Shown piece by piece: positions 9,410 through 18,552 of a DNA stretch of 64,000 bases. The notes under the pieces were generated by a model. The model did no database searches. It was not told the DNA's origin and saw only the letters and a program-made list of their open reading frames with translations. Every line of letters starts with the position of its first letter. The first letter of the stretch is position 1. Both the position numbers and the translations under genes were made by a program. The DNA lies in assembly GCA_963823095.1 (NCBI GenBank), contig CAWGKI010000010.1, positions 1 through 64,000 on the forward strand, given 5' to 3'. Source of the DNA: CAIVVT01 sp963823095 (lineage in GTDB: Bacteria; Acidobacteriota; Terriglobia; Bryobacterales; Bryobacteraceae).

Positions 9410-10539
9410 AGTTCCGCCGCTTTTATGCCATCTTCCGTAAGGAAGGCGTCCACATCGTTCGAGATTGGCGCAGCCTGGGCCTCGCGCTTGCCATCCCGGC
9501 CATGCTGTTGCTGCTCTTTGGCTACGCGTTGACGCTCGACGTCGATCAGATTCCAACAGCCGTTTACGACCAGGACCGCACGCCACAAAGCCGCGACCTG
9601 ATCGGCCATTTCCAGGGTTCGCGCTACTTCAACATCATCGATCTCAACGCGACTTACTCCTCCATAGAGAAGAGCATCAACAAGAGCAGGATCATCGTCG
9701 GCATGGTCATCCCGAAAGACTTTGGGCGCTCCATCCTCTCGAGCGAGACGGCGCAAGTGCAGCTCATCCTCGATGGCTCGGACTCGAACACCGCCTCCAT
9801 CGCGTCAGGTTACGCCAGCGCGCTCATCGCAACTTACTCGGGCGAAGTTCGAGACCGTGAACTCTCGTTGCGCGGCACGCCCAAGGTGAAGCTGCCCGTG
9901 GACGTACGGGTCCGCATGCTGTACAACTCCGAGCTGAAGTCGAAGAACTTCATCATTCCCGGACTGATCTCCGTCATCCTGATGCTCGTCGCCGCGATGC
10001 TCACGTCTCTCACCATCGCTCGCGAGTGGGAGAGCGGAACCATGGAGCAACTGCTCTCCACCCCCGTTCGCCCCATCGAGCTTCTGATGGGCAAGCTCTG
10101 CGCGTACTTCGTGCTGGGCATGGTGGACATGGCATTGGCTCTGATCCTCGGCATCGGCGTATTCAGAGTGCCCCTGCATGGCAGCGCGTTGCTGCTTGCC
10201 ATCTCGGCGATGCTCTATCTGTTTGGCGCGCTGTGCTGGGGCATTCTGCTATCCACCGTTGCCCGAACGCAGCAGATGGCCTTTCAGTTCAGTCTCCTGA
10301 CCTCGTTCCTCCCGGCGTTCCTGCTTTCCGGTTTCATCTATCCGCTGGAGAACATGCCGTGGATCATCCGGCAGATCTCCCTGATCTTTCCTGCCAGGTA
10401 CTTCGTTGCGATCCTGCAAGGACTCTTTCTCAAGGGCATCGGCTTCGCGCTTCTCTGGCCGAACTTTCTATTCCTTTTGGTCTACGCGGTGCTGGTCTTT
10501 GCCATCGCGAACAAGAAGCTCCGTCCGAAGATCGCCTAA
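9406..10539 (+). CDS. ABC-2 type transporter permease, YbhS-like
   Basis: 377 residues: one N-terminal transmembrane helix (LGLALAIPAMLLLLFGYALTL), a large extracytoplasmic domain of about 150 residues (starting VDQIPTAVYDQDRTPQSRDL), then five further helices. Contains the ABC-2 signature region REWESGTMEQLLSTPVRPIE, the coupling element facing the ATPases, and LSGFIYPLENMP before the last helices. Pairs with the next gene to make a heterodimeric permease. The start overlaps the ATPase stop by ATGA. Substrate unknown; YbhFSR-type pumps have been linked with drug and cation export in E. coli. Confidence 0.9.
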   Translation: MKFRRFYAIFRKEGVHIVRDWRSLGLALAIPAMLLLLFGYALTLDVDQIPTAVYDQDRTPQSRDLIGHFQGSRYFNIIDLNATYSSIEKSINKSRIIVGMVIPKDFGRSILSSETAQVQLILDGSDSNTASIASGYASALIATYSGEVRDRELSLRGTPKVKLPVDVRVRMLYNSELKSKNFIIPGLISVILMLVAAMLTSLTIAREWESGTMEQLLSTPVRPIELLMGKLCAYFVLGMVDMALALILGIGVFRVPLHGSALLLAISAMLYLFGALCWGILLSTVARTQQMAFQFSLLTSFLPAFLLSGFIYPLENMPWIIRQISLIFPARYFVAILQGLFLKGIGFALLWPNFLFLLVYAVLVFAIANKKLRPKIA

Positions 10540-10545
10540 ATCACT

Positions 10546-11697
10546 ATGTGGGAACGCATCTACGAAATCCTGAAGAAAGAAATCCGGCAGTCGTTGCGCG
10601 ACCCGAAGTTGCGCGGCGCCATGTTCATCCCGCCGATCCTCCAGATGCTAATTTTCGGCTTTGCGGTGAGCCTGGACGTCAACGACGTGAAACTGGGCTG
10701 GCTCGACATGGACAATACGGAGCAAAGCCGCGCTTTATTGAGGAAATTCCAGGGTACCCCCTACTTCACCTTGACCGGCGTCGCGCTAGATGAGAAGCAA
10801 GCGCAGGCCATGCTGGACACAGGAACGGCGGAAGCGGTTGTGCGCATCCCCTCGAATTTCGGCGCGGACGTCAGCCGCATGAAGCAAACCGAAGTGCAGG
10901 TGCTGGTGGACGGATCGAACTCGAACACGGCGGCGATCATTGGCAACTACGCTACTGGCGTCATCTCCGGCTATAACGCGGAGACTCTAGTCAGCCAGCG
11001 CAAGGCGCGGCTTGTCGAGAGCACCCGCAACGGGCCAGTGCGGTTGGTCGTGCCCAGCGTCGAAGCGGAGACCAGAGTCTGGTTCAATCCGGATTTGAAA
11101 AGCCGCAACTACTTCATCCCCGGCATACTCGTGAACATCATCATGATCGTCACGCTGAACATGACCGCCATGTCGATTGTGCGCGAGAAAGAGATTGGCA
11201 CCATGGAACAGATCATGGTGACGCCTATTCGCCCGATCGAGCTGATGATCGGTAAGACGCTCCCCTTCGCACTGGTCGGTTTCATAGATTCGATCTTTGT
11301 GACGGTGATCGCCTTGCTCCTCTTCCGGGTCCCGTTCCGGGGGAGCGTGCTGCTGCTCGCCGGAGCCGCTTCGCTCTTCCTGTTGAGCATGTTGGGGATG
11401 GGCCTTTTCATCTCGACCATCAGCCACACGCAGCAGCAGGCGTCGATGACGTCATTCTTCTTCATCCAGCCGGCGTTCATGCTCTCGGGATTTACGTTTC
11501 CCATCCGCAACATGCCGCAGCCGATTCAATGGATCACCTACTTCAATCCGCTGCGGTACTTCATGGACATTGTGCGCGGCGTCTTCTTGAAGGGCGCTGG
11601 CATAGACGCGCTGTGGTCACAGATGCTGCTCCTCGGGGTGTTCGGCGTAGTGATTCTGGTTTCTAGCGCGCTACGGTTCCACAAGCGCCTGGATTGA
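10546..11697 (+). CDS. ABC-2 type transporter permease, YbhR-like
   Basis: 383 residues, same architecture as its neighbour: N-terminal helix IPPILQMLIFGFAVSL, a periplasmic loop, and REKEIGTMEQIMVTPIRPIE with LSGFTFPIRNMPQPIQW before the final membrane segments. Starts 6 bases after the YbhS-like gene and is the last gene of the operon; the next gene begins only 26 bases on but encodes an unrelated enzyme. Clear paralogue of the upstream permease. Confidence 0.9.
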   Translation: MWERIYEILKKEIRQSLRDPKLRGAMFIPPILQMLIFGFAVSLDVNDVKLGWLDMDNTEQSRALLRKFQGTPYFTLTGVALDEKQAQAMLDTGTAEAVVRIPSNFGADVSRMKQTEVQVLVDGSNSNTAAIIGNYATGVISGYNAETLVSQRKARLVESTRNGPVRLVVPSVEAETRVWFNPDLKSRNYFIPGILVNIIMIVTLNMTAMSIVREKEIGTMEQIMVTPIRPIELMIGKTLPFALVGFIDSIFVTVIALLLFRVPFRGSVLLLAGAASLFLLSMLGMGLFISTISHTQQQASMTSFFFIQPAFMLSGFTFPIRNMPQPIQWITYFNPLRYFMDIVRGVFLKGAGIDALWSQMLLLGVFGVVILVSSALRFHKRLD

Positions 11698-11723
11698 TGC
11701 CCCACGTTTGACGACAAAGTACA

Positions 11724-12692
11724 ATGAGGTCCATGTCCCACGGTGCGGCGCTCCCGACCGGGCTGGTCTTCGACGCGCTCTATGCGCGTCACGATCCCGG
11801 TCCCGGCCATCCGGAGAGCCCGGAGCGGTACGCCGCTCTCTACGCGGCTTTTGAACGTGACGGATTGCTGGGCTCGACGCATCCTATCAAGCCGCGGCTG
11901 GCTCGCGACGAGGATCTGCACCTGGCCCACACCCAAGACTACATTCGTGTGGTGCGCCACGACGTAAGTCGCCGTGCATCCATGCTCAGCACGGGCGACA
12001 CGGCTCTGGGCGCGCACACTTTCGATACCGCGCTCATGGCGGCCGGCGGCTGTCTCGCGGCGGTGGACGCCATCTTCTCGGCCCAGGTCCGCAACGCATT
12101 CGCCGCCGTGCGTCCTCCCGGCCATCACGTTACAGCGTCGCGCGGCATGGGCTTCTGCGTGTTCAACAACGTGGCCATCGCGGCACGCTACGCGCAGAAA
12201 GTTTACGGCGCCGAGCGCGTGTTGATCGCCGACTGGGACGTGCACCACGGCAACGGGACGCAGGACATCTTCTATCGCGATCCGAGCGTTTTCGTCTTCA
12301 ACACGCATCAGTCGCCCTGGTATCCCGGCACCGGCGCGCACGATGAAACCGGCGATGACGCAGGCGCCGGCACGACGATGAACTGTCCGTTTCATGCCGG
12401 AGCGGGGCACGCCGAGATTGTTGGGGCGTTTCGCAAGAAACTCCTGCCCGCGGCGGAGGCCTTCCGGCCCGACTTCGTTGTCATCTCGGCTGGATTCGAT
12501 TCGCGCCACGACGACCCATTAGGACGCTTTGTCCTCAAGGACGCGGACTTCGGCGAGCTGACCGCGCTGATGATGGAGATCGCCGACCGCTGGGCGGGAG
12601 GCCGGCTGCTGAGCGTATTGGAAGGCGGGTACAACCTGCACGGGCTGGGCGCGGCCGCCTCGACGCATGTGCAAACGCTGCGCGGAGCGTAA
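11724..12692 (+). CDS. Histone deacetylase-family (acetoin utilisation/acetylpolyamine amidohydrolase-like) hydrolase
   Basis: 322 residues with the zinc deacetylase fold: HPESPERYAAL near the N-terminus, RPPGHHVTASRGMGFCVFNN (tandem catalytic histidines), ADWDVHHGNGTQDIFY (zinc Asp/His), SAGFDSRHDDPLG (second zinc Asp) and EGGYNLHGL. Members remove acetyl groups from lysine, polyamines or small acylated amines. No signal peptide. A second in-frame ATG at 11733 is an equally possible start. Close spacing after the efflux operon may allow readthrough, but no functional link is evident. Confidence 0.9.
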   Translation: MRSMSHGAALPTGLVFDALYARHDPGPGHPESPERYAALYAAFERDGLLGSTHPIKPRLARDEDLHLAHTQDYIRVVRHDVSRRASMLSTGDTALGAHTFDTALMAAGGCLAAVDAIFSAQVRNAFAAVRPPGHHVTASRGMGFCVFNNVAIAARYAQKVYGAERVLIADWDVHHGNGTQDIFYRDPSVFVFNTHQSPWYPGTGAHDETGDDAGAGTTMNCPFHAGAGHAEIVGAFRKKLLPAAEAFRPDFVVISAGFDSRHDDPLGRFVLKDADFGELTALMMEIADRWAGGRLLSVLEGGYNLHGLGAAASTHVQTLRGA

Positions 12693-12747
12693 CTTCCGGC
12701 GGCACGCTCTCGTCACAGCCTCCCCGCTCTTGCGAGAGACTGTCTTC

Positions 12748-13756
12748 ATGGCTACGAAAGTTCGATGGGGCGTTCTCGGTGTCGCGAAGATCGCCGTCAC
12801 CAAAGTAATTCCCGGCATGCAGCAAGGCAGCTTGTGCGAGGTTACCGCCATAGCCTCCCGCACTTCCGCCCGCGCCCAGGAGGCCGCGAACAATCTCGGC
12901 ATTCCCAAGGCCTACGGCTCCTACGAAGGTTTTCTGGCGGACCCTGAGATTGACGCGGTTTATATCCCTCTTCCGAACCACCTCCACGTTCCGTGGGCCA
13001 TCAAGGCCGCGGAGGCGGGCAAGCACGTGCTCTGCGAGAAGCCCATCTCGCTGACCGTCAAGGAATGCCGTAAGCTCATCGCGGCGCGCGACGCAGACCG
13101 GCGTGAAGATCGGCGAGGCGTTCATGGTCCACTCGCATCCGCAGTGGCTGCGGGCCCGCGAGATCGTCCGTTCCGGCGAGATCGGCGAAGTGCGCTCGAT
13201 CCTCGGAGCGTTCAGTTACTTCAACGACGACCCCGGCAATGTCCGCAACGTGGCCGATTATGGCGGTGGCGGTCTGATGGACATCGGATGCTACCCCATC
13301 ACGACGTCACGCTTCATTCTGGGGAAGCAGCCCGCGCGAGTACAGGCGCTCATCGAGCGCGACCCTAAGTTCGGCACCGATCGCCTCACCTCGGCCATGC
13401 TCGACTTTGGAAGCTGCCAGGCGATCTTCACCTGCAGCACGCAACTGGTGAACTACCAGCGCATGCAGATCCTCGGGACGAAGGGGCGCATCGAGATTGA
13501 AATCCCGTTCAACGCTCCGCCGGATCGCCCATCGCGGATCTTCGTCGATATCGGCGGAGATTTCCTCGGTACCGGTGTTCGCGTTGAGGAGATCCCGACC
13601 TGCAATCAGTACACGCTGCAGGGCGACGCCTTTTCTCGCGCCATTTTAGAGGACTCTAAGGTCCCCACGACACTTGAGAATGCGCTCGGGAACATGGCCG
13701 TCATTGAGGCGCTATTCCGCTCGGAGAGAACCGCGCAGTGGGAAGGCCCGGAGTAG
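12748..13756 (+). pseudogene. Gfo/Idh/MocA NAD(P)-dependent oxidoreductase, one-base frameshift
   Basis: Rossmann-fold oxidoreductase. The N-terminal part (GVLGVAKIAVTKVIPGM, IPLPNHLHVPWAIKAAEAGK, then the catalytic-type EKP in VLCEKPISLT) is in one frame to about 13090. The substrate-binding half (GEAFMVHSHPQW, GGGGLMDIGCYP) continues one base later to the stop at 13756. Repairing one inserted base near 13086-13096 gives about 335 residues, the family norm. Enzymes of this type act on sugars, inositols or related alcohols. Either sequence error or a recent lesion; no other damage is visible. Confidence 0.85.
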
Positions 13757-13842
13757 GAACGGAGCCGCGACCGTTAGGAGCGGTTGTAGCGGTATTGGAG
13801 TTGCTACCGCCGCTTCCTGACGCTCGCAGCTCCGTCCCCAAG
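13757..13842. repeat. GC-rich imperfect palindromic intergenic repeat
   Basis: Begins GGAACGGAGCCGCGACCG and ends GCAGCTCCGTCCCC, forming an imperfect stem with inner pairs (AGCGGTTGTAGCGG against CTACCGCCGCT). The opening sequence is shared with the long inverted repeat at 58806-58922, so this is a member of a dispersed family. It lies between convergent genes and could also act as a bidirectional terminator. Confidence 0.6.
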
Positions 13843-13850
13843 TGCGGTCT

Positions 13851-15194
13851 TTAGTACTTCCAGCCCTTCCGCACGTAGGGCTTCACGAACTTGTTGGCCT
13901 CGCTGTTATTGGCGATCTTCATCTTCGCCCGATCCCACATCAGCTTGCCTTCACTGCGTTGCGCGATCACGCCTAGTGTCACCCACTCGGTGAATGGACC
14001 GGCGTAATCGAAATTCGAGCAGGCCGGGTCGCCGCCCTTGCAGGCGCGGATCCAATCGCGGTAGTGGCCGGGCGAGCGGGTCAGCAGTTTCTGCGGGAAC
14101 TTGTAATCCTTCATCTTGTCGTCGGGCACCAGACGCGTATCGTCGCCGTATGTTCCCGTGGTGATGAAGCCTTTTTCGCCAATGAACAGGCTGCCGTTGC
14201 TCGGGTCGTCCCGGTCGCCGAGCTTCACGTCGGCCGGCAAACCCTCGGGCACCGGAGGCTTCAGCCCGCCTTCGTACCAGAACACATTCACCGCAGGCAT
14301 ATTGCCGCGAGCGGCGAACTCAAACTTCACAATCGACTTGGTCGGGAACGTGAATGGGTTCTTGCCCTCGGTCTTGACGCACTCCACGCTGACCGGCGCG
14401 TCGAGCAGCAGCGACCAGTTCACCGAATCGAGAATGTGGCAGGCCATGTCGCCGAGAGCGCCGCATCCGAAGTCGTACCAGCCGCGCCAATTGAACGGGG
14501 CGTAGCCTTTGTTGTACGGGCGAGTTGCCGCAGTCCCCAGCCACAAATCCCAATTCATCGTGAACGGCACCGGTTGTCCGGCCAGCGCGTGATCGACGCC
14601 CTGCGGCCAGATCGGACGGTTGGTCCAGGCGTGGACTTCCTTCACCGCGCCGATGTCGCCGTTCCAGATCATTTCGCATAACTGGCGCGTGCCTTCGCCC
14701 GAATGGCCCTGATTGCCCATCTGCGTCGCTACGCCATACTTGCGGGCGGCCTCCGTGAGCATGCGCGCCTCATAGACGGTGCGCGTGAGCGGCTTCTGGC
14801 AGTAGACGTGTTTGCCGCGCTCCATGGCCCACATGGCCGCGATGGCGTGGGTGTGGTCGGGAGTGGAAACAGTCACCGCGTCGATGTTGTTCCGCTCTTT
14901 ATCGAGCATCTCGCGGTAGTCTTTGTACTGCTTCGCGTTCGGGAATTCCGAGAACGTCTTGGCCGCGGTCTTCCAGTCCGGATCCGCCAGAGCGACGATG
15001 TTCTCCGTCGCGCAGCCCGTGATGTCGCTGTGGCCCTTACCGCCGGCGCCAATGGCCGCGATGTTCAGCTTCTCGTTCGGGGACTTGTAGCCCAACCGCT
15101 TCAAAGAAGGCGTGCGCTTCGCTTCAAGCTTCGTGGCCGCCAGCGCGGCCGCCGATCCGAGGAAGAAATACCTACGCGATAATCCGCTTACCAT
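13851..15194 (-). CDS. Tat-exported Gfo/Idh/MocA family oxidoreductase
   Basis: 447 residues. A twin-arginine signal (LSRRYFFLGSAAALAATK) precedes the Rossmann domain (LNIAAIGAGGKGHSD, VSTPDHTHAIAAMWAMERGK, YCQKPLTRTV) and a C-terminal domain starting about TRQLCEMIWNGDIGAVKEVH. Members of this exported, nucleotide-cofactor-containing group act on sugars or glycosides in the periplasm. It is not obviously cotranscribed with the Smr/moaA/nadA genes 77 bases upstream. Substrate unknown. Confidence 0.9.
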   Translation of the reverse strand: MVSGLSRRYFFLGSAAALAATKLEAKRTPSLKRLGYKSPNEKLNIAAIGAGGKGHSDITGCATENIVALADPDWKTAAKTFSEFPNAKQYKDYREMLDKERNNIDAVTVSTPDHTHAIAAMWAMERGKHVYCQKPLTRTVYEARMLTEAARKYGVATQMGNQGHSGEGTRQLCEMIWNGDIGAVKEVHAWTNRPIWPQGVDHALAGQPVPFTMNWDLWLGTAATRPYNKGYAPFNWRGWYDFGCGALGDMACHILDSVNWSLLLDAPVSVECVKTEGKNPFTFPTKSIVKFEFAARGNMPAVNVFWYEGGLKPPVPEGLPADVKLGDRDDPSNGSLFIGEKGFITTGTYGDDTRLVPDDKMKDYKFPQKLLTRSPGHYRDWIRACKGGDPACSNFDYAGPFTEWVTLGVIAQRSEGKLMWDRAKMKIANNSEANKFVKPYVRKGWKY

Positions 15195-15270
15195 GACCTC
15201 TCCAAGATGAAATGCCGGACTCGAACCGGCCGGCTGCCGTCAACACACGTGGCGCCACCAGACGTAGGTG

Positions 15271-15552
15271 TCACTTCAAGTCGACAATCGTCGCGCCCCA
15301 ACCTCCGGCCTCTTCCGGTGCGTTCCGGAATCCGGCCACCAGGGGCGAACCCGACAGGACTCGCCTGACGATTTCCCGCTGCACGCCGATGCCTTTGCCG
15401 TGGACGATCCTCAGCGCCTTCAATCCTATCGCGGATGCCTCTTCGAGGTACGCTTCGACGGCGGCTTTGACGTCCCGCGGCGCGAAGGTATGCAGATCGA
15501 ATTCGCCCGTAATGGGAATGCGTACGGGCTCTTCGGGATCTACGCCGGACAC
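15271..15552 (-). CDS. Smr-domain protein
   Basis: 93 residues forming almost only a Smr domain: FDLHTFAPRDVKAAVEAYLE (conserved D-L-H at the start), ALRIVHGKGIGVQREIVRRV (H-G-x-G) and the C-terminal WGATIVDLK. Stand-alone Smr proteins act as nucleases or bind branched DNA/RNA, as in the C-terminus of MutS2. It starts 3 bases after the moaA stop, so it belongs to the nadA-moaA-smr transcript. A role with its neighbours is not apparent. Confidence 0.85.
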   Translation of the reverse strand: MSGVDPEEPVRIPITGEFDLHTFAPRDVKAAVEAYLEEASAIGLKALRIVHGKGIGVQREIVRRVLSGSPLVAGFRNAPEEAGGWGATIVDLK

Positions 15553-15555
15553 GCC

Positions 15556-16571
15556 TCAGCCTCCGATCGAGTACATCGGACGCGGAGGAGCGACGAAGGT
15601 CGCGCTGGAGATCTCGTGCCCGAGCCATTTGCGCCGCACCGTTGCGGAAATCGTCTCTGCAATCTCCCGGTCGGGCGCGCCGTTCCGCAGTAGGCCTTTC
15701 ACGTCGGTCTCCTCAATCGCGAACAGGCAGTAGCGCAGCTTGCCATCCGACGTCAGCCGGATGCGGTTGCAGTTCAGGCAGAATGGCTTGCTCACCGAGG
15801 CGATGAAGCCCATCTGTCCGACGCCGTCCAGGTAACGGTATTCCAGGGCCGGCGCTCTCGGATCGGCATCGGGAATGGCCTCCAGCGCGCCGACCTCGCG
15901 TCTGACGATGGCCAGAATCTCGTCCATCGCCAGTACCTTCGTCCGGTCCCAAATACGCTGGGCATCCAGCGGCATGAACTCGATGAAGCGCACCTCAAAG
16001 CCATGCTCGCGTCCGAAGCGCGCCAGCGGCACGATGTCCGGCTCCGTCAGGTCTTTCGCTGCTACGGCGTTGATCTTGATGGGAGAAAACCCGATCTCCT
16101 TCGCCCGCATCAACCCGGCCAGAACGCGGTCCAGGTCGTCGCGCCGGGTGATGTGCCGGAATCTCTCCCGGTCGAGCGTATCCAAGTGGACGTTCAGCCG
16201 GCGCAATCCGGCCGAATACAGATCGGCCGCCTGCTCCGCGAGCAGCACTCCGTTCGTGGTCAAGAGCAATCTCGTGCAGCCCATCGATCTTACGCAGCGC
16301 GGAGATCAGCGTGGGCAGATCCCGCCGCACCAGAGGCTCGCCGCCAGTGATGCGAACTTTCGTCACGCCCAGGGAGACGGCGATGCGCACGAATCGCTCG
16401 ATTTCTTCGTAGCGGAGGATTTCCGAGTGGGGCAGAAAGGGCGCGCCGGTTTCCGGCATGCAGTAGTAGCAACGGATGTTGCAGCGATCGGTGACGCTGA
16501 TGCGCAGATTGTCGTGCAGCCGGCCGAACGTGTCAATTGAGGCGTTCTGGGAGGCGTTCCGCCACGCTCAT
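15556..16571 (-). pseudogene. moaA: GTP 3',8-cyclase MoaA (molybdopterin synthesis), frameshifted
   Basis: Radical SAM enzyme that makes the first molybdenum-cofactor precursor from GTP with MoaC. Visible: RISVTDRCNIRCYYCMPE (CxxxCxxC Fe-S site), KVRITGGEPLVRRDLP, LTTNGVLLAEQA, NAVAAKDLTEPDI, and the C-terminal cluster motif KPFCLNCNRIRLTSDGKLR. The N-terminal and C-terminal parts are offset by one base near 16258-16268. The ATG at 16571 (MSVAERLPERL) leads into the motif-bearing frame only if another extra base near 16536-16541 is removed. Starts 16 bases after nadA. A housekeeping-type gene with two single-base shifts points to sequence error. Confidence 0.85.
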
Positions 16572-16587
16572 GGCGTCAATTCCGTTC

Positions 16588-17517
16588 TTAGCGCAACGCC
16601 AGCATCCGCTCCACGGGACGCCGGGCGTTTTCGAGGATCTCGGGTGAGAGTTCCACGCGAGGTTCCAGATGCAGCAGCGCATCGCGCAGCTTCTCCAGTG
16701 TGTTGCGCTTCATGTAGGGGCACTCGCTGCAATTGCACTGCTCGTTGGCCACAAAGTAGAACTTCTTGCCGGGCGCCAGCTTTTCGAGCGAGTGGCGCAC
16801 GCCGCTCTCGGTCATCACGATGAACTCCGAGGCGGACTGCTTTACGCACCAGTCGATGATAGCCGATGTGGAACCGATGAAATCCGACATGCGCAGGATT
16901 TCGGCCGGGCATTCGGGGTGCGAAGCGACCAGCGCGGCGGGATGCTCGCTGCGGGCGGTCACCAGGCGCCGGGCGGGGAAGGTGGCGTGGACGATGCAGG
17001 CGCCCTGCCAGATCTTCATATTCTCTCGTCCGGTCTGCTGCTTGACGAAGTTTCCCAGGTTGAGATCGGGCAGGAACAGAATGGGCTTCTCGGCGGGAAT
17101 CGAGTTGACCACTTGCACGGCGTTTCGCGAGGTGCAGATGATGTCGCTCTCCGCCTTCACTTCGATGCTCGTGTTGATGTAGCTGACAATGACGTGGCCG
17201 GGGTTTCGGGCCTTCCAGGCGCGCAATTGTTCTACCGGACAGGCATCCACCAGGCTGCAGCCCGCATCGCGGTCGGGGACCACGACCACCTTCGACGGGT
17301 TCAACAGCTTGGCCGTCTCCGCCATGAACCAGACGCCGCAGAAAGCGATGACGTCGCCCTCGTAGCTCTGCGCTTTGCGGGCGAGTTCCAGGCTGTCGCC
17401 GACGGCGTCGGCCAGCTCCTGAATCTCGCTCTCCTGGTAATGGTGGGCGAGCAGCATCGCGCCGCGTTCGCGCTTCAGCTCGAGGATCTCCTCCGCCAGA
17501 CTGCTCGTAAGAATCAT
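16588..17517 (-). CDS. nadA: Quinolinate synthase NadA
   Basis: 309-residue [4Fe-4S] enzyme condensing iminoaspartate with dihydroxyacetone phosphate to quinolinate in NAD synthesis. Motifs: AHHYQESEIQELADAVGDS, FCGVWFMAETAKLLNP, VVPDRDAGCSLVDACP (first cluster Cys), ASHPECPAEI (second Cys) and ANEQCNCSECPYM (third Cys). Each appears in the expected order for the A-type enzyme. First gene of nadA-moaA-smr. NadB and NadC are not in the window. Confidence 0.95.
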   Translation of the reverse strand: MILTSSLAEEILELKRERGAMLLAHHYQESEIQELADAVGDSLELARKAQSYEGDVIAFCGVWFMAETAKLLNPSKVVVVPDRDAGCSLVDACPVEQLRAWKARNPGHVIVSYINTSIEVKAESDIICTSRNAVQVVNSIPAEKPILFLPDLNLGNFVKQQTGRENMKIWQGACIVHATFPARRLVTARSEHPAALVASHPECPAEILRMSDFIGSTSAIIDWCVKQSASEFIVMTESGVRHSLEKLAPGKKFYFVANEQCNCSECPYMKRNTLEKLRDALLHLEPRVELSPEILENARRPVERMLALR

Positions 17518-17592
17518 GTACCCAGAGGTCTCTATCTAAATTCTACCAGCGCTGTTTCATTTGCGTGTCTTGGTTTCACTCAGCCAACTTGG

Positions 17593-17610
17593 GCCGATCT
17601 GGAGATCGGC
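17593..17610. repeat. Dispersed palindrome GCCGATCTGGAGATCGGC
   Basis: 18-base near-perfect palindrome followed by GTTCCCA, in the gap between nadA and rapZ. Relatives are at 20904-20922, 48699-48722 (inverted), 48843-48860 and 59031-59048, all intergenic or just outside coding starts. It behaves like a REP-type element. Confidence 0.65.
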
Positions 17611-17632
17611 GTTCCCAAGCGCTCTCAGTCGC

Positions 17633-18541
17633 TTACTTCTCAATGTCGCGATGAGAGATACGCACCGGGTAGCCTTCGCGCTGGAGGTAGTGCGCTACCT
17701 CTTCCGCCATCATCACCGACCTGTGCCGCCCGCCCGTACATCCGAACGAGATCGTCAGGTACGCTTTGCCTTCCGCCACGTAGTGCGGCAAGAGGAAGTC
17801 GAGCATCTCGTGGATGTGCCTCAGGAACTCTCCGGTTTGGGGGAACCCCCGGATGTAGCGCGCAACCCGGGCGTTCTTGCCCGAAAACGGCTTGAACTCC
17901 GAGACGTAGTTCGGATTCGGAAGAAAGCGCACGTCCAGCACCAGGTCGCTCTCGGCCGGGACGCCATGGCGGAAGCCGAAACTCACCACGGCCACCCGTA
18001 GCGCGGCGTCGCTTGTGGCCGAGAACGAATCGCCGATCATCTTCCGCAACTGCGCCGAGGTCAGATCGGAGGTCACGATGACCTGATCCGCCATATCGCG
18101 GATCGCCTCGAGCTGTTTCCGTTCGGCGTGCACGCTCTTCAGCACGCTGCCCTGGCCCAGCGGGTGAGGCCGGCGCGTCTCGCTATAGCGCCGCACAAGC
18201 GCGTCGTCCTCTGCGTCGAGAAACAGCAGGCAAGTCCGAATGGTCCCGCGCAGCCGGGAATACTCCTCGGGAAACTTGCTGATGGAGTCGCCTTCCCGAA
18301 TATCGACCACAATGGCTGCTCTCCGGATGCTGGCCGATTCGGTGACCAGCCTGGCAAAGGTCCCCAACAGCGCCATCGGCAGGTTGTCCACGGCGTAGTA
18401 GCCGAGATCCTCCAGCGCTTTGAGCACCGTGCCCTTACCAGAGCCGCTCACTCCCGTAATGATGAAAAGTTCCGGCCTCACAGCGAGGCTGTGACCTGGC
18501 AACTCCTCCGCGGAGGCCGGCGCTTTTCGGCGTTGTGCCAT
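17633..18541 (-). CDS. rapZ: RNase adapter protein RapZ
   Basis: 302 residues. Walker A GVSGSGKGTVLKAL, then LGYYAVDNLPMAL, and the conserved C-terminal RNA/ligand-binding domain with VLDVRFLPNPNY, FLLPHYVAEGKAYLTISFGC and TGGRHRSVMMAEEVA. RapZ family proteins bind nucleotides and regulate amino-sugar metabolism in enterobacteria; outside them the role is less clear. Placed 11 bases after hpf, in the classical rpoN-hpf-rapZ order. Confidence 0.95.
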   Translation of the reverse strand: MAQRRKAPASAEELPGHSLAVRPELFIITGVSGSGKGTVLKALEDLGYYAVDNLPMALLGTFARLVTESASIRRAAIVVDIREGDSISKFPEEYSRLRGTIRTCLLFLDAEDDALVRRYSETRRPHPLGQGSVLKSVHAERKQLEAIRDMADQVIVTSDLTSAQLRKMIGDSFSATSDAALRVAVVSFGFRHGVPAESDLVLDVRFLPNPNYVSEFKPFSGKNARVARYIRGFPQTGEFLRHIHEMLDFLLPHYVAEGKAYLTISFGCTGGRHRSVMMAEEVAHYLQREGYPVRISHRDIEK

Positions 18542-18552
18542 TAGATCGGGTC

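Noticed and set aside
15214..15230. tRNA T-arm-like sequence on the minus strand (GCCGG-TTCGAGT-CCGGC)
   Set aside because: The upstream 70 bases give no acceptor stem matching ATTTCAT, and no D- or anticodon arm; the space between the smr stop and the next gene is too short for a tRNA. At most a fragment.
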